The notes below the pieces were generated by a model that searched no databases, had not been told where the DNA came from, and saw only the letters and a list, made by a program, of their open reading frames with translations. Shown here piece after piece: positions 55,066-63,813 of a stretch of 64,000 nt of DNA. The translations under genes were made by a program, and so were the position numbers. Every line of letters starts with the position of its first letter. The first letter of the stretch is position 1. Source of the stretch: Stenotrophomonas sepilia (GTDB lineage: Bacteria > Pseudomonadota > Gammaproteobacteria > Xanthomonadales > Xanthomonadaceae); contig NZ_LXXZ01000058.1 in the NCBI RefSeq assembly GCF_003244875.1, forward strand, positions 1 to 64,000, written 5' to 3'.

Positions 55066-56807
55066 GCACGCCTTCGACCGCGCTGGATGGCATTGCAACC
55101 CGGCCGGCGCCAGCGCCGGCGCTGAAGATCGTGCCGGCCCGGCATCCGCTGCAGGTCTTCGGCACGGTGCTGGCACTGGCGCTGATCCTGATCGGGCTGC
55201 AGTCCGTGCTGGGCAATCCGCGCTGGGGCTGGGGCACCTTCGCCGAATGGTTCTTCGCGCGCCCGGTGCTTGAGGGACTGGGCCGCACGCTGCTGCTGAC
55301 CGCGCTCGGTACTGGCCTCGGCTTCGCCTTGGGCACGTTGCTTGCGCTGGTCCGCGTCTCCGGCTCGCCGCTGCTGTCGGCGGTGTCGTGGGGCTACGTT
55401 TGGCTGTTCCGCTCGATCCCGCTGCTGGTGCTGTTGCTGCTGCTGAACAATCTGGGCTACCTGTACAGCACCATCGAACTGAGCGTGCCGTTCACCGGCA
55501 TCAACCTGTTCTCGTACCCGACCACGCAGCTGATCGGTGTGTTCACTGCCGCGGTGCTGGGCCTGACCCTGAACCAGGCCGCGTTCTCGGCCGAAGTGAT
55601 CCGCGGCGGCATTCTGTCTGTTGACCACGGCCAGTACGAGGCCGCGGCCGCGCTGGGCCTGCCACGTGGCCGCCAGGTGCGCCGCATCATCCTGCCGCAG
55701 GCGATGCGCTCGATCCTGCCGGCCGCGTTCAACGATGTGATCGGCCTGGCCAAGAGCACGTCGGTGGTCTACGTGCTGGCGCTGCCTGAGCTGTTCTACA
55801 CGGTGCAGGTGATCTACCGCCGCAACCTGGAGGTGGTGCCGCTGCTGATGGTGGCCACGGTCTGGTACCTGGTGATCCTGACCGCACTTTCACTGCTGCA
55901 GCGACGGGTGGAGCAGCGCTTCGCGCGCGGCCAGCTGCAGCGCGAGCGCTCGGCATCGCACGTGTCATCGCCGCTGCGCGTGCAGAGCGATGCTGCGCAG
56001 CGCTCGATCCACCGCCCGCGCATCGCCCCCCAGGTCGAAGCGGGCGAGGGCGCGGCGGTATCGCTGCACGGCGTAGGCAAGGTGTTTGGCGACCAGCCGG
56101 TGCTGGAGGATGTGAACCTGGACCTGCGCGCCGGCAGCGTGACGGTGCTGATCGGCCCATCGGGCGCCGGCAAGTCCACGCTGCTGCGGCTGATCAACCA
56201 CCTGGAGCGTGCCGACAGCGGCTATGTGACCGTCGGCGGCCAGCTGATCGGCTACCGCCGTGACGGTGACACCCTGTACGAACTGCCTGAGCGTGAGATC
56301 CGCCGTCGGCGTGCCGAGGTGGGCATGGTGTTCCAGGGCTTCAATCTGTTCCCGCACCTGACCGCGCTGGAGAACATCATCGAGGCACCGATCGCGGTGC
56401 GTGGCGTGCCCCGTGTGCAGGCCGAACAACAGGCGCGCACGCTGCTGGAGCGGGTCGGCCTGGCCGACAGGGCCGATGCTTTCCCGCGCCAGCTGTCCGG
56501 TGGCCAGCAACAGCGCATCGCGATTGCCCGCGCGCTGGCGCTGCAACCGAAGGTGCTGCTGTTCGACGAACCCACCTCTGCGCTGGACCCGGAACTGGTG
56601 GCCGAAGTGCTCAGTGTGATCGAAGAGCTGGCCCGCTCCGGCACCACGCTGGTAATTGTCACCCATGAATTGAGCTTCGCCCGCCGCGTGGCCGACCACG
56701 TGGTGATGATGGACCAGGGCCGGGTGATCGAGCAGGGCACGCCCGAGACTCTGTTCGAGCGCCCGCGCCAGCAACGCACCGCCGATTTCCTGGCCAAGAC
56801 CCTGTAA
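55062..56807 (+). CDS. Fused ABC permease-ATPase, polar amino acid/cystine type
   Basis: A 581-residue fusion. Residues about 1-300 are a HisM/GlnP-type permease with four to five spans and the EAA loop (EAAAALGLPRGRQVRRIILPQA, written in overlapping parts). Residues about 325-581 are a GlnQ-type ATPase with GPSGAGKST, LSGGQQQR, LLFDEPTSALDPE and the switch histidine in VTHE. Normally these are separate genes (TcyL/TcyM/TcyN in Bacillus). A permease fused to its ATPase forms a symmetrical homodimer. GTG start overlapping the GNAT stop. Confidence 0.9.
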   Translation: MSTPSTALDGIATRPAPAPALKIVPARHPLQVFGTVLALALILIGLQSVLGNPRWGWGTFAEWFFARPVLEGLGRTLLLTALGTGLGFALGTLLALVRVSGSPLLSAVSWGYVWLFRSIPLLVLLLLLNNLGYLYSTIELSVPFTGINLFSYPTTQLIGVFTAAVLGLTLNQAAFSAEVIRGGILSVDHGQYEAAAALGLPRGRQVRRIILPQAMRSILPAAFNDVIGLAKSTSVVYVLALPELFYTVQVIYRRNLEVVPLLMVATVWYLVILTALSLLQRRVEQRFARGQLQRERSASHVSSPLRVQSDAAQRSIHRPRIAPQVEAGEGAAVSLHGVGKVFGDQPVLEDVNLDLRAGSVTVLIGPSGAGKSTLLRLINHLERADSGYVTVGGQLIGYRRDGDTLYELPEREIRRRRAEVGMVFQGFNLFPHLTALENIIEAPIAVRGVPRVQAEQQARTLLERVGLADRADAFPRQLSGGQQQRIAIARALALQPKVLLFDEPTSALDPELVAEVLSVIEELARSGTTLVIVTHELSFARRVADHVVMMDQGRVIEQGTPETLFERPRQQRTADFLAKTL

Positions 56808-56823
56808 CCCCGGAAGGAACACC

Positions 56824-57801
56824 ATGAGCCCTGCAGCGCCGCGTCGCCCCTCGCGCAGCACCCTGTTGATCGTGGCGGTGCTGGTCATCGGCATTGCCGG
56901 CATCGTCTATTCGCGCGTACGCCAGGCACCGGATGCCGGCACCGTGGCCGCGACCAGCCTGGCCGGTGCGAACACGGCCGTGCTGAAGGGCACGTTTGAC
57001 CCGAAGGCGCAGGCGTTGATCCCCGCCGGCTATCAGTTCGTCACCCCTGGTGCGTTTACCGTAGCCACCCATCCGGGGCAGCTACCGCTGGCCGACTACG
57101 GCGCGGACAGCAAGGACGTGGTCGGCATCGAGCCCGACATCGCGCGGCTGATTGCCGATGCGTTGGGCCTGAAGCTGGTGATCGTGCCGGTCGCGTGGGC
57201 GGACTGGCCGCTGGGGCTGGAATCGGGCAAGTACGATGCGGTGCTGTCGAACGTGACGGTGACCGAAGAGCGCAAGAAGAAGTTCGACTTCTCCAGCTAC
57301 CGCTACGATCTTCTGGGCATCTACACGCGCAGCGATGGGCCCATCCAGAAGATCGAGAAACCCGCTGAGGTGGCCGGGCTGAAGGTCGTGGTGGGCGCCA
57401 GCACCAACCAGGACCAGATCCTGCGGCAGTGGGACCGGCAGAACATTGCGGCCGGCCTGAAACCGGTGGAGTACCAGTACTTCGATGACGCCGTGGTCGG
57501 CCGCTTGGCGGTGATCACTGGCCGCGCCGATGTCTCGTTCGAGCCCAATGCCACCGGCGCCTACTCGGCACGCGATGGCAAGGTGCGGCGCGTGGGCCTG
57601 TTCCCCGGTGGCTGGCCGAACGCTGCGGCGATCTCGGTGGCCACGCGCAAGGGCAGCGGCCTGGCCGATGCGGTGACGCAGGCGTTGAACACCCAGATCG
57701 GCAGCGGCACCTATGCGCAGGCATTGAAGCGCTGGAACGTGGCCGAGGAGGCGGTGCCGCAATCGCAGACCAATCCGCCGGGGTTGCCGACGCTGCAATG
57801 A
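56824..57801 (+). CDS. ABC transporter substrate-binding protein (family 3)
   Basis: A 325-residue solute-binding protein with an N-terminal membrane anchor or uncleaved signal (STLLIVAVLVIGIAGIVYS) and two-lobed SBP_bac_3 fold (GIEPDIARLIADALGL, YDAVLSNVTVTEERKKKFDFS). It should deliver an amino-acid-like sulfur compound to the fused transporter encoded 16 bases upstream. Unlike periplasmic relatives it carries no lipobox. Confidence 0.88.
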   Translation: MSPAAPRRPSRSTLLIVAVLVIGIAGIVYSRVRQAPDAGTVAATSLAGANTAVLKGTFDPKAQALIPAGYQFVTPGAFTVATHPGQLPLADYGADSKDVVGIEPDIARLIADALGLKLVIVPVAWADWPLGLESGKYDAVLSNVTVTEERKKKFDFSSYRYDLLGIYTRSDGPIQKIEKPAEVAGLKVVVGASTNQDQILRQWDRQNIAAGLKPVEYQYFDDAVVGRLAVITGRADVSFEPNATGAYSARDGKVRRVGLFPGGWPNAAAISVATRKGSGLADAVTQALNTQIGSGTYAQALKRWNVAEEAVPQSQTNPPGLPTLQ

Positions 57802-57857
57802 CACCGGGCGTGGCCCGGCGCTACCGCTGCTTCTGTAGAGCCGAGCCATGCTCGGCT
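57802..57857. repeat. SMAG pair of two sequence classes
   Basis: A GTAGCGCCGGGCC-type copy on the minus strand (57802-57824) faces a GTAGAGCCGAGC-type copy on the plus strand (57835-57857), between two converging genes. Mixed pairs like this suggest independent insertion rather than duplication. Confidence 0.75.
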
Positions 57858-57860
57858 GCT

Positions 57861-60800
57861 CTACCAACGCGCCTCCAGCGTTCTGAATGGTCTTGCCAGG
57901 CGCACGCCCTCTGCATCGAACGCGGTAACGTCGCGCCCATCCACACGCACGGTCTTCGGCATCGTCCGTGCCGGCCACCAGACCTTCACCGCCGTCCCAC
58001 TGCGCAGGCGCTTGCCCAGCGTGATCGATAGCGTGCCGTCGCGTTGCCGTGCCTGCATCTGCAACGTGCCATACGCGGTGGGCAGGCCTTCCACCGCCAA
58101 TCCATCGCCCGCCACCCACGAGGGGGGCGTGCCCGGCAGCAGCGAGAGCGCATCATCGTCTTCGCGCATCAGCATGCCGAACAGCGTGCGGCCGTATTCG
58201 GCGCCGATCCAGGTATGCGGCATGTCGCCCAGGTAGCGCGGGAAGCGCAGGCGCGAATGCACGACCTCGGCCAGCACCTGCCACTGAAGCGGGCGCCGGT
58301 CATGCAGCAGCCCCTGCAGCAGCTCATCGGCGACCTGCGGCTGGCCCAGGTGCACATAGCTCAGCACATTGCGGATCTCGTACGGGGTGTACGCATACAG
58401 CGCACCGGGCTGGCTGCGCTTGCGCACATCGTCCAGATAGCGCGCGAAGGTGGTCCGCAGCGCCTCGGCGGGCAACACGCTCTGTGCGCCGGTCGGGTCC
58501 AGTGCGATCGAAACGCCGGTGGGATCGCCATCGCCCAGGTCGGCCGAGGAGGGAATGAAGTCGATGCCCTTCCACGCCATCGTCGCCCGGATCGAGGCAT
58601 GCAGTGCGTCGTAGAGCAGCTTGTATTGTTCGCGCGCCCAGGCTGCGGTCTGGTGGTCGCCGAGCGATTCGGCCAGCCAGGCGCCGTCGTGCCAGCCCTT
58701 CAGGCCCCAGTAGTCATCCCAATAGCTGTGGGTGGGCGAGGGGTAGCCCTCATGGCTGATCGACGGCGCAAGAATGCCCGCGAACCGTTCCGGCGAAGGC
58801 TGGTCGGCCTTGTAACCGGGCACCAGCGTGCGCTCGCGCAGCTCCTGCAGGAAGCGCAGCGCGGCCTTCACCTTCGGCAGGTAGTCACGCACCGACTCGG
58901 GTCCGCCGTCCAGGCGCGCGACATCGGCCACCAGCGCGACGTACTGGCCCTGACTGTCGTACTCGATGTCCGATCCAAAGCCGGTGTTGACGCTGCCATC
59001 GTCGTTGAGGATCGGTGAGACCAGGCCGTTGGCATGCACGCCGTGTTCGCTGTACCAGGCCAGGTAGTCGCGCGCCACGCGGGCTTCGCCCATCCGCAGC
59101 AGCACCGCCGAGGTGGCCATGCCGTCGCGGATGAAGGAACGGTTGTAGTTGCGCGGGCCGGGCTGCATGGCTGGACCGGTCTGGTTGATCAGCATGTAGG
59201 CGGCCTGCGCGCGCAGCATGTCCACCAGCGACGGATCGGGCAGGCGCAGGCCGACCTGGCCCAGCCGTGCCTGCCAGTCCGCAGACGCCTGCGTGGCCAG
59301 TGAATCAAACGCCGCATTGGCATCGCGGGGCAGCGTGGCCAGATCCAGCGCAGGCGCTTCGGGCAGCACGCCATTGGCATCGGCGGCGGCGGTGCCCAAC
59401 GGGAACGCGACCACGATGGCATCGCTGCTTCCCGGCGCCAACGAGACGCGGTAGTTCAACGCAGCCGAGGCAAGCCCCTGGTCATCACGCGCCTGTTGCG
59501 TGGAAGGCAGCTGGCCGGCAGCGAGACTTGCGGTGATCTCCGTTGCGCCATCCTTGCCGAATGGCGCCGCGCCGGATGCGGTCACTGGAGTAAGCGACTG
59601 CAGCAGCGTGCGGCCATTGATACGCAGGGCCTGCCCATCGATGGTCACCTCGCGGATCGGGGACAGCCCGCCGTTCTGCCATGGCGGATTCATCTGCATC
59701 GGGCGCACCACGAGGGTGAGCGTGCCTTCGATCTTCGTGCTTCCCGTGTTCTGCAGCCGATGCCGCAGGAAGGTCACCGGCTGGCCATCGCGCTCAATGG
59801 CGAACACTTCACTGCGCAGCTGCAGGCCGGGTTGCGGTGACCAGGTGGCGGAGGGCATCGGCTTCCAGCCGTCGCGCAGGGCATGCTGCATGGCCTGCCC
59901 GGCGGCGCCGGCGGTTTGGCCATCGGCATTGCGCCAGATGGGCTGCACCAGCGGTGCGCCCTTGAAGGCTTCCAGGTTGCCGTACTCATCGAAGATCGAC
60001 TTCTGTCGTCCTGCATGCACACCCACGGCCGTCCAGTAGGTCTGCTGCATCTGCAGCGAGGCCGGGAACAATGCGCGCTGGGCGCCGCTGGCGACGATCT
60101 GATACTGCTTCATCGGCGTCATCACGGCTTTCGGACCGAGCAGGCGCAGGCGTGCGATCTGCGGCGCAGCGCCGTCCACGCTCAGGCGGAAAGCACGCAA
60201 TGGTTGTGCTGCAGTGGCGGCCAGCCAGCTTTGCCGGTGACTGGCCGCCTGTGCATCGTGTGCGAGGTCCTGCCAACGGCCCCGTGCATCCTGCGCCTGT
60301 AGTCGGGCAGCGCCTCGTGCGCCATCGGCCCAGTCGACCACCAGGCCAGCCGTTGATTGGGCCTGCGGCAGCGTGATCTCGAACGTATGGGATCCATTTG
60401 CCCCGGCCGGCATCGCGACGGTGCCGCCGCCTTGCCAGAGCGCCGCCGCCTGCGCTGCATCGATACCGCTGACGCGTGCGCTGAGCGTGCTGTCCAGCGG
60501 CTCCATCTCGAAGATCGACACGCCCCAATCGGAAGTGCGCTGCGGGCTGGCCAGCCGCAGGTAGCGCGCCTGCCGTGGCGCGAAGTACAGCGTTTCCACG
60601 TCGCCAAGCGAATCGGCCATCGTGTACGCGGTTTGCCACTGCCTGCCGTCCAGTGAGGTCTGCAGCGAATAGCCTTCCGGATTGGAGACATCCCAGGTGA
60701 GGCGCGCGCCGGCCAGCATTGCAGGCGCGCCGAGATCGATCTGGAACCAGTGGCCCGGACTGAATGCACCGCCGGTAACGGTCTTCGGGTTGCCGTCGAT

Positions 60801-60980
60801 CAGGTGGCTGATCGCCATCGCCGGCACCTGCTGCGAGGAACTGCTGGCCTGCCATTGGCTGCGCGGGGGGAGGGTCTGTGCCTGTGCGCTGGAGGCCAGG
60901 GTGGCCAACAGCAGGGCAGCGGCAGGGCGCAACGGGAAAGGCGGTGTGGAGACCTTGGAGCGTTCGGCGCGCAACGTCAT
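57861..60980 (-). CDS. Secreted discoidin-domain six-hairpin glycosidase-like protein
   Basis: A 1039-residue exported protein. The signal peptide is residues about 1-35 (ending AQAQ). A discoidin (F5/8 type C) carbohydrate-binding domain occupies about 45-165 (HLIDGNPKTVTGGAF, FQIDLGAPAM, YLRLASPQ). A large (alpha/alpha)6 toroid covers about 560-940 (NYNRSFIRDGMATSAVLLRMG, SYWDDYWGLKGWHDGAW), with conserved acidic residues typical of inverting glycosidases or rhamnosidase-like enzymes. Polysaccharide target unknown. A LacI-type palindrome lies upstream. No transporter is adjacent. Confidence 0.78.
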   Translation of the reverse strand: MTLRAERSKVSTPPFPLRPAAALLLATLASSAQAQTLPPRSQWQASSSSQQVPAMAISHLIDGNPKTVTGGAFSPGHWFQIDLGAPAMLAGARLTWDVSNPEGYSLQTSLDGRQWQTAYTMADSLGDVETLYFAPRQARYLRLASPQRTSDWGVSIFEMEPLDSTLSARVSGIDAAQAAALWQGGGTVAMPAGANGSHTFEITLPQAQSTAGLVVDWADGARGAARLQAQDARGRWQDLAHDAQAASHRQSWLAATAAQPLRAFRLSVDGAAPQIARLRLLGPKAVMTPMKQYQIVASGAQRALFPASLQMQQTYWTAVGVHAGRQKSIFDEYGNLEAFKGAPLVQPIWRNADGQTAGAAGQAMQHALRDGWKPMPSATWSPQPGLQLRSEVFAIERDGQPVTFLRHRLQNTGSTKIEGTLTLVVRPMQMNPPWQNGGLSPIREVTIDGQALRINGRTLLQSLTPVTASGAAPFGKDGATEITASLAAGQLPSTQQARDDQGLASAALNYRVSLAPGSSDAIVVAFPLGTAAADANGVLPEAPALDLATLPRDANAAFDSLATQASADWQARLGQVGLRLPDPSLVDMLRAQAAYMLINQTGPAMQPGPRNYNRSFIRDGMATSAVLLRMGEARVARDYLAWYSEHGVHANGLVSPILNDDGSVNTGFGSDIEYDSQGQYVALVADVARLDGGPESVRDYLPKVKAALRFLQELRERTLVPGYKADQPSPERFAGILAPSISHEGYPSPTHSYWDDYWGLKGWHDGAWLAESLGDHQTAAWAREQYKLLYDALHASIRATMAWKGIDFIPSSADLGDGDPTGVSIALDPTGAQSVLPAEALRTTFARYLDDVRKRSQPGALYAYTPYEIRNVLSYVHLGQPQVADELLQGLLHDRRPLQWQVLAEVVHSRLRFPRYLGDMPHTWIGAEYGRTLFGMLMREDDDALSLLPGTPPSWVAGDGLAVEGLPTAYGTLQMQARQRDGTLSITLGKRLRSGTAVKVWWPARTMPKTVRVDGRDVTAFDAEGVRLARPFRTLEARW

Positions 60981-61035
60981 TACGGACAGCCTCGCAGGTT
61001 CGGCCGGAATCGGGCGAGCGCTACGCTAGCAAGGG

Positions 61036-61051
61036 ATGTAACCGGTTACAT
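61036..61051. promoter_or_regulatory. LacI-type operator upstream of the glycosidase-like gene
   Basis: ATGTAACCGGTTACAT is a perfect 16-base palindrome with the CG centre typical of LacI-family sites, 55 bases before the gene start. No LacI gene is in the window, so the regulator must act from elsewhere. Confidence 0.75.
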
Positions 61052-61165
61052 GACGCACTGCAGCGCCGCTGGACGCTGCCGCTGCCATCACGGGAGGGCT
61101 GACGGATGTGGCTCTGGACGTGTAGCGCGAATTGGCTAGGGTCACGTCCAAAGTCCTTTTAAGTG

Positions 61166-61183
61166 GGTTGTCATTTGACAACC
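61166..61183. promoter_or_regulatory. Palindromic operator/-35 region of the toxin-antitoxin-like pair
   Basis: GGTTGTCA-TT-TGACAACC is a perfect palindrome that contains a consensus -35 TTGACA (61175-61180), placing it over a promoter for the gene pair at 61219-61993. This is typical of autorepression. Confidence 0.7.
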
Positions 61184-61218
61184 AATGTGAGCCGTGTGCA
61201 GACTATGGAGAACAAGGA

Positions 61219-61461
61219 ATGTCTCGAGCGCGTCATCCAGACAAGGACATCGAAGCGGCGTTGCAGTTCGCGGAGGATCGTGGGTGGAGGCTCCGTATGG
61301 CGGGCGGCCATGCGTGGGGCCGGATGTATTGCCCTTGCAACGACACTGATTGCCGATGCGGGGAGTTCTGCATCGTGAGCATCTGGAGCACACCACGTAG
61401 CGGCAGCCATCATGCAAGAGCCTTGCGGCGTGTGGTCGAGAACTGCAGTCGTGAGCAATGA
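61219..61461 (+). CDS. Small HicA-like putative toxin
   Basis: An 80-residue protein: a helix (DKDIEAALQFAEDRGWRL), then GGHAWGRMYCPC, a cysteine-rich loop (CPCNDTDCRCGEFC) and SIWSTPRSGSHHARALRR. The GGHAWG and STPR..HA motifs echo HicA-type dsRBD-fold mRNA interferases with catalytic histidine, though cysteines are more abundant than usual. AAGGA ribosome-binding site. Followed after 34 bases by a DNA-binding protein, the layout of a toxin-antitoxin pair. Confidence 0.6.
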   Translation: MSRARHPDKDIEAALQFAEDRGWRLRMAGGHAWGRMYCPCNDTDCRCGEFCIVSIWSTPRSGSHHARALRRVVENCSREQ

Positions 61462-61495
61462 GATCACGCTTCGTCAGAAGCGAAGGGGGTCAATC

Positions 61496-61993
61496 ATGGA
61501 ATTCAACTTCACCCTGAAGTACCGCTTGCCGGACGCAGGTATTGAAATCGGCGTCCTCGAGCAGCGCCTGGCCGAAGGCGGCTGTGACGACGCGCTTGTG
61601 GGCCTTGGGCTGCCGGGACGGCTGGCCTTGGCGTTCTGCCGCGAAGCAGATAGCGCAGGGGCTGCCCTGCGTTCGGCGCTGGACGATGTGCAGCGGGCCG
61701 TGCCCGGTGCCGAACTGGTTGAAGTGAGCCCCGATCTGGTTGGGCTCACTGACGTCGCAGACCTGCTCGGAATGTCGCGCCAGAACATGCGGAAGCTCAT
61801 GCTGGCCAACCCGCAGTCGTTTCCGTCCCCCGTGCATGACGGCTCGACCTCGATCTGGCATCTCGTCGACATTCTCGGTTGGCTGCGAGCGCGCGGCAGC
61901 GGGAAAGTCACGACGGAAATGACCGAGCTCGCCGCCGCTGCGCTACAGATCAATCTGGCCCGGGAAGGGCGCAGGCTTCACCCGAAGACGTAG
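61496..61993 (+). CDS. DNA-binding putative antitoxin
   Basis: A 165-residue protein. The N-terminal half (MEFNFTLKYRLP, DDALVGLGLPGRLALAFCRE) has the HicB-like domain style. The C-terminal half carries a helix-turn-helix (LTDVADLLGMSRQNMRKLML, then WHLVDILGWLRARG). It likely neutralises the product of the small gene upstream and represses the pair through the 61166-61183 palindrome. Strong ribosome-binding site AAGGGGG. Family naming is tentative. Confidence 0.6.
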   Translation: MEFNFTLKYRLPDAGIEIGVLEQRLAEGGCDDALVGLGLPGRLALAFCREADSAGAALRSALDDVQRAVPGAELVEVSPDLVGLTDVADLLGMSRQNMRKLMLANPQSFPSPVHDGSTSIWHLVDILGWLRARGSGKVTTEMTELAAAALQINLAREGRRLHPKT

Positions 61994-62020
61994 CGGCGGC
62001 CAGAATCGGAGCCGACCGCA

Positions 62021-63097
62021 TTACAGCTCCACCGTCTCCCACCAGCGCGTACCCGCCTGCGGCGCCTGCATGTCCAGTGCTTCGCCCATCATCGGCGTAG
62101 CCACTGGAACACTGTTTGCAGCGGCCAGCGCCGTGATGCGCTCGAACGGCTGCTGCCATGCATGCAGGGCCAGATCGAAGGTGCCGTTGTGGATCGGCAG
62201 CAGCCACTTGCCGCGCAGGTCCAGGTGCGCCTGCAGCGTCTGTTCCGGTTGCATGTGCACGAATGCCCAGCGCGGATCATAGGCGCCGGTCTCGATCATG
62301 GTCAGGTCGAACGGACCGTATTTCTCGCCGATGGCCTTGAAGCCGTCGAAGTAGCCGGTGTCGCCGCTGAAGAAAATGCGGAAGTCACCGTCCTGGATCA
62401 CCCATGAAGCCCACAGGCTGCGGTCGCTGTCACCCAGCCCGCGGCCGGAGAAGTGCTGGCCCGGGGTCGCGGTCAGGCGCAGGCCGTTGGCTTCGGTGGA
62501 TTGCCACCAGTCCAGCTGCTCGACCTTGCGCGCATCCACCCCCCACGCGACCAGCTGGTCGCCGACGCCGAGCGGTGCAATGAAGCGCGCGGTCTTGCCG
62601 GCCAGCTGCATGACCGCGGCATGGTCCAGGTGGTCATAGTGGTTGTGCGAGAGGGTCACACCGGCGATCGGCGGCAGCGCGTCGATGCTGATCGGCGGTG
62701 CATGGAAGCGTGCCGGCCCCATCCACTGCACCGGCGAGGCGCGCTCGGAGAACACTGGATCGGTCAGCCAGTACTGGCCACGCAGCTTCAGCAGGATCGT
62801 GGAGTGCCCCAGCCGGAACAGGCTGCGATCCGGTGCGGCGTCCAGCGTGGCGCGGTCCAGCGGCTTCACCGGAATCGGGTGCGCGGGCACGGTGCCCTTG
62901 GGCTTGTTGAACAGGAACGTCCACCAGATCTCCGCGCCGTCGCGCAGGCCCATCGCCGGACGGGGCAGGGCATTGCGGAACTTGCCATCACGGTACTGCG
63001 GCGAATCGGGGAAGTCGGGAAGGGACCAGGACTTGCAGAAGGTGTAGGTGGTCACGGCGAGGATTCCGAGCAGGAGGACAAGGAGCAGGCGCTTCAT
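62021..63097 (-). CDS. Metallo-beta-lactamase-fold hydrolase (NAPE-PLD-like)
   Basis: A 358-residue MBL-fold enzyme anchored by an N-terminal hydrophobic segment (RLLLVLLLGILAVTTYTF). The metal motif is LSHNHYDHLDH (HxHxDH), with further ligands in FSGDTGYF and the late histidine of LPIHNGTFD. The pattern resembles N-acyl-phosphatidylethanolamine phospholipase D and UlaG-like lactonases. Start at 63097. Divergent from a TetR gene whose two operators lie between them, so likely repressed by it. Confidence 0.85.
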   Translation of the reverse strand: MKRLLLVLLLGILAVTTYTFCKSWSLPDFPDSPQYRDGKFRNALPRPAMGLRDGAEIWWTFLFNKPKGTVPAHPIPVKPLDRATLDAAPDRSLFRLGHSTILLKLRGQYWLTDPVFSERASPVQWMGPARFHAPPISIDALPPIAGVTLSHNHYDHLDHAAVMQLAGKTARFIAPLGVGDQLVAWGVDARKVEQLDWWQSTEANGLRLTATPGQHFSGRGLGDSDRSLWASWVIQDGDFRIFFSGDTGYFDGFKAIGEKYGPFDLTMIETGAYDPRWAFVHMQPEQTLQAHLDLRGKWLLPIHNGTFDLALHAWQQPFERITALAAANSVPVATPMMGEALDMQAPQAGTRWWETVEL

Positions 63098-63114
63098 GGG
63101 TGACGTCCGCTGAG

Positions 63115-63165
63115 TACACTGCACAGTGTAGTTTCGCGTTATTCAAAAGTACACTGCCGAGTGTA
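63115..63165. promoter_or_regulatory. Two TetR operators between divergent genes
   Basis: TACACTGCACAGTGTA (63115-63130) and TACACTGCCGAGTGTA (63150-63165) share half-sites TACACT/AGTGTA, with centres 35 bases apart. A -10-like TAAAAT (63164-63169) overlaps the second. Placement fits control of both the MBL gene and the regulator. Confidence 0.85.
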
Positions 63166-63201
63166 AAATGGAGGCATCCGTTCAGTTATCCGGTTTCCGC
63201 C

Positions 63202-63813
63202 ATGTCCCGTGCCCCGCAACGCCTGACCGACCGCAAACGTGACGCCATCGTGCGCGCGGCGGTGGAGGAGTTCCGTGCATCGGGCTACGAGGCGACCAGC
63301 ATGGACCGCATCGCCGAGGCGGCGGGGGTCTCCAAGCGCACCGTCTACAACCATTTCCCGAGCAAGGAAGCACTGTTCTCGATGATCCTGGAGGAGCTGT
63401 GGGAGCGCAGCGTGGCCAGCGACGCACTGCCATACCGCGCCGACCAGCCGCTGCAGACGCAGCTGCTGCAGTTGCTGGGCCAGAAGCTGGACCTGCTCAG
63501 CGATGGGAATTTCATCGATCTGGCGCGGGTCGCGATGGCCGAGATCATCCATTCACCGGAGCGCGCGCAAGCCATCGTCTGCCGCATGGGCGAGAAGGAA
63601 AGTGGCGAGAGCGCCTGGATCCGCGCAGCAATTGCCGATGGCCGCCTGCGCGAGGTGGATCCGGACTTTGCCGGCCACCAGTTGCATGGGCTGGTGAAGA
63701 GCTTCGCGTTCTGGCCGCAGGTCACGATGGGGCAGCCGCCGCTGACCGCGCAGGAACGTGCGCGCGTGGCCGAATCGGCGGTGGCGATGTTCCTGGGGTT
63801 CTACGCGGTCTAG
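63202..63813 (+). CDS. TetR-family regulator
   Basis: A 203-residue TetR repressor with N-terminal helix-turn-helix (ASGYEATSMDRIAEAAGVSK, then RTVYNHFPSKEALF; about residues 22-60) and a C-terminal domain of the TetR_C_33/AefR-like kind. It presumably represses itself and the MBL-fold gene through the paired operators. The start MSRAPQRLTDRK at 63202 was chosen; a longer frame upstream would overlap the operators. The stop overlaps that of the converging EAL gene. Confidence 0.9.
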   Translation: MSRAPQRLTDRKRDAIVRAAVEEFRASGYEATSMDRIAEAAGVSKRTVYNHFPSKEALFSMILEELWERSVASDALPYRADQPLQTQLLQLLGQKLDLLSDGNFIDLARVAMAEIIHSPERAQAIVCRMGEKESGESAWIRAAIADGRLREVDPDFAGHQLHGLVKSFAFWPQVTMGQPPLTAQERARVAESAVAMFLGFYAV

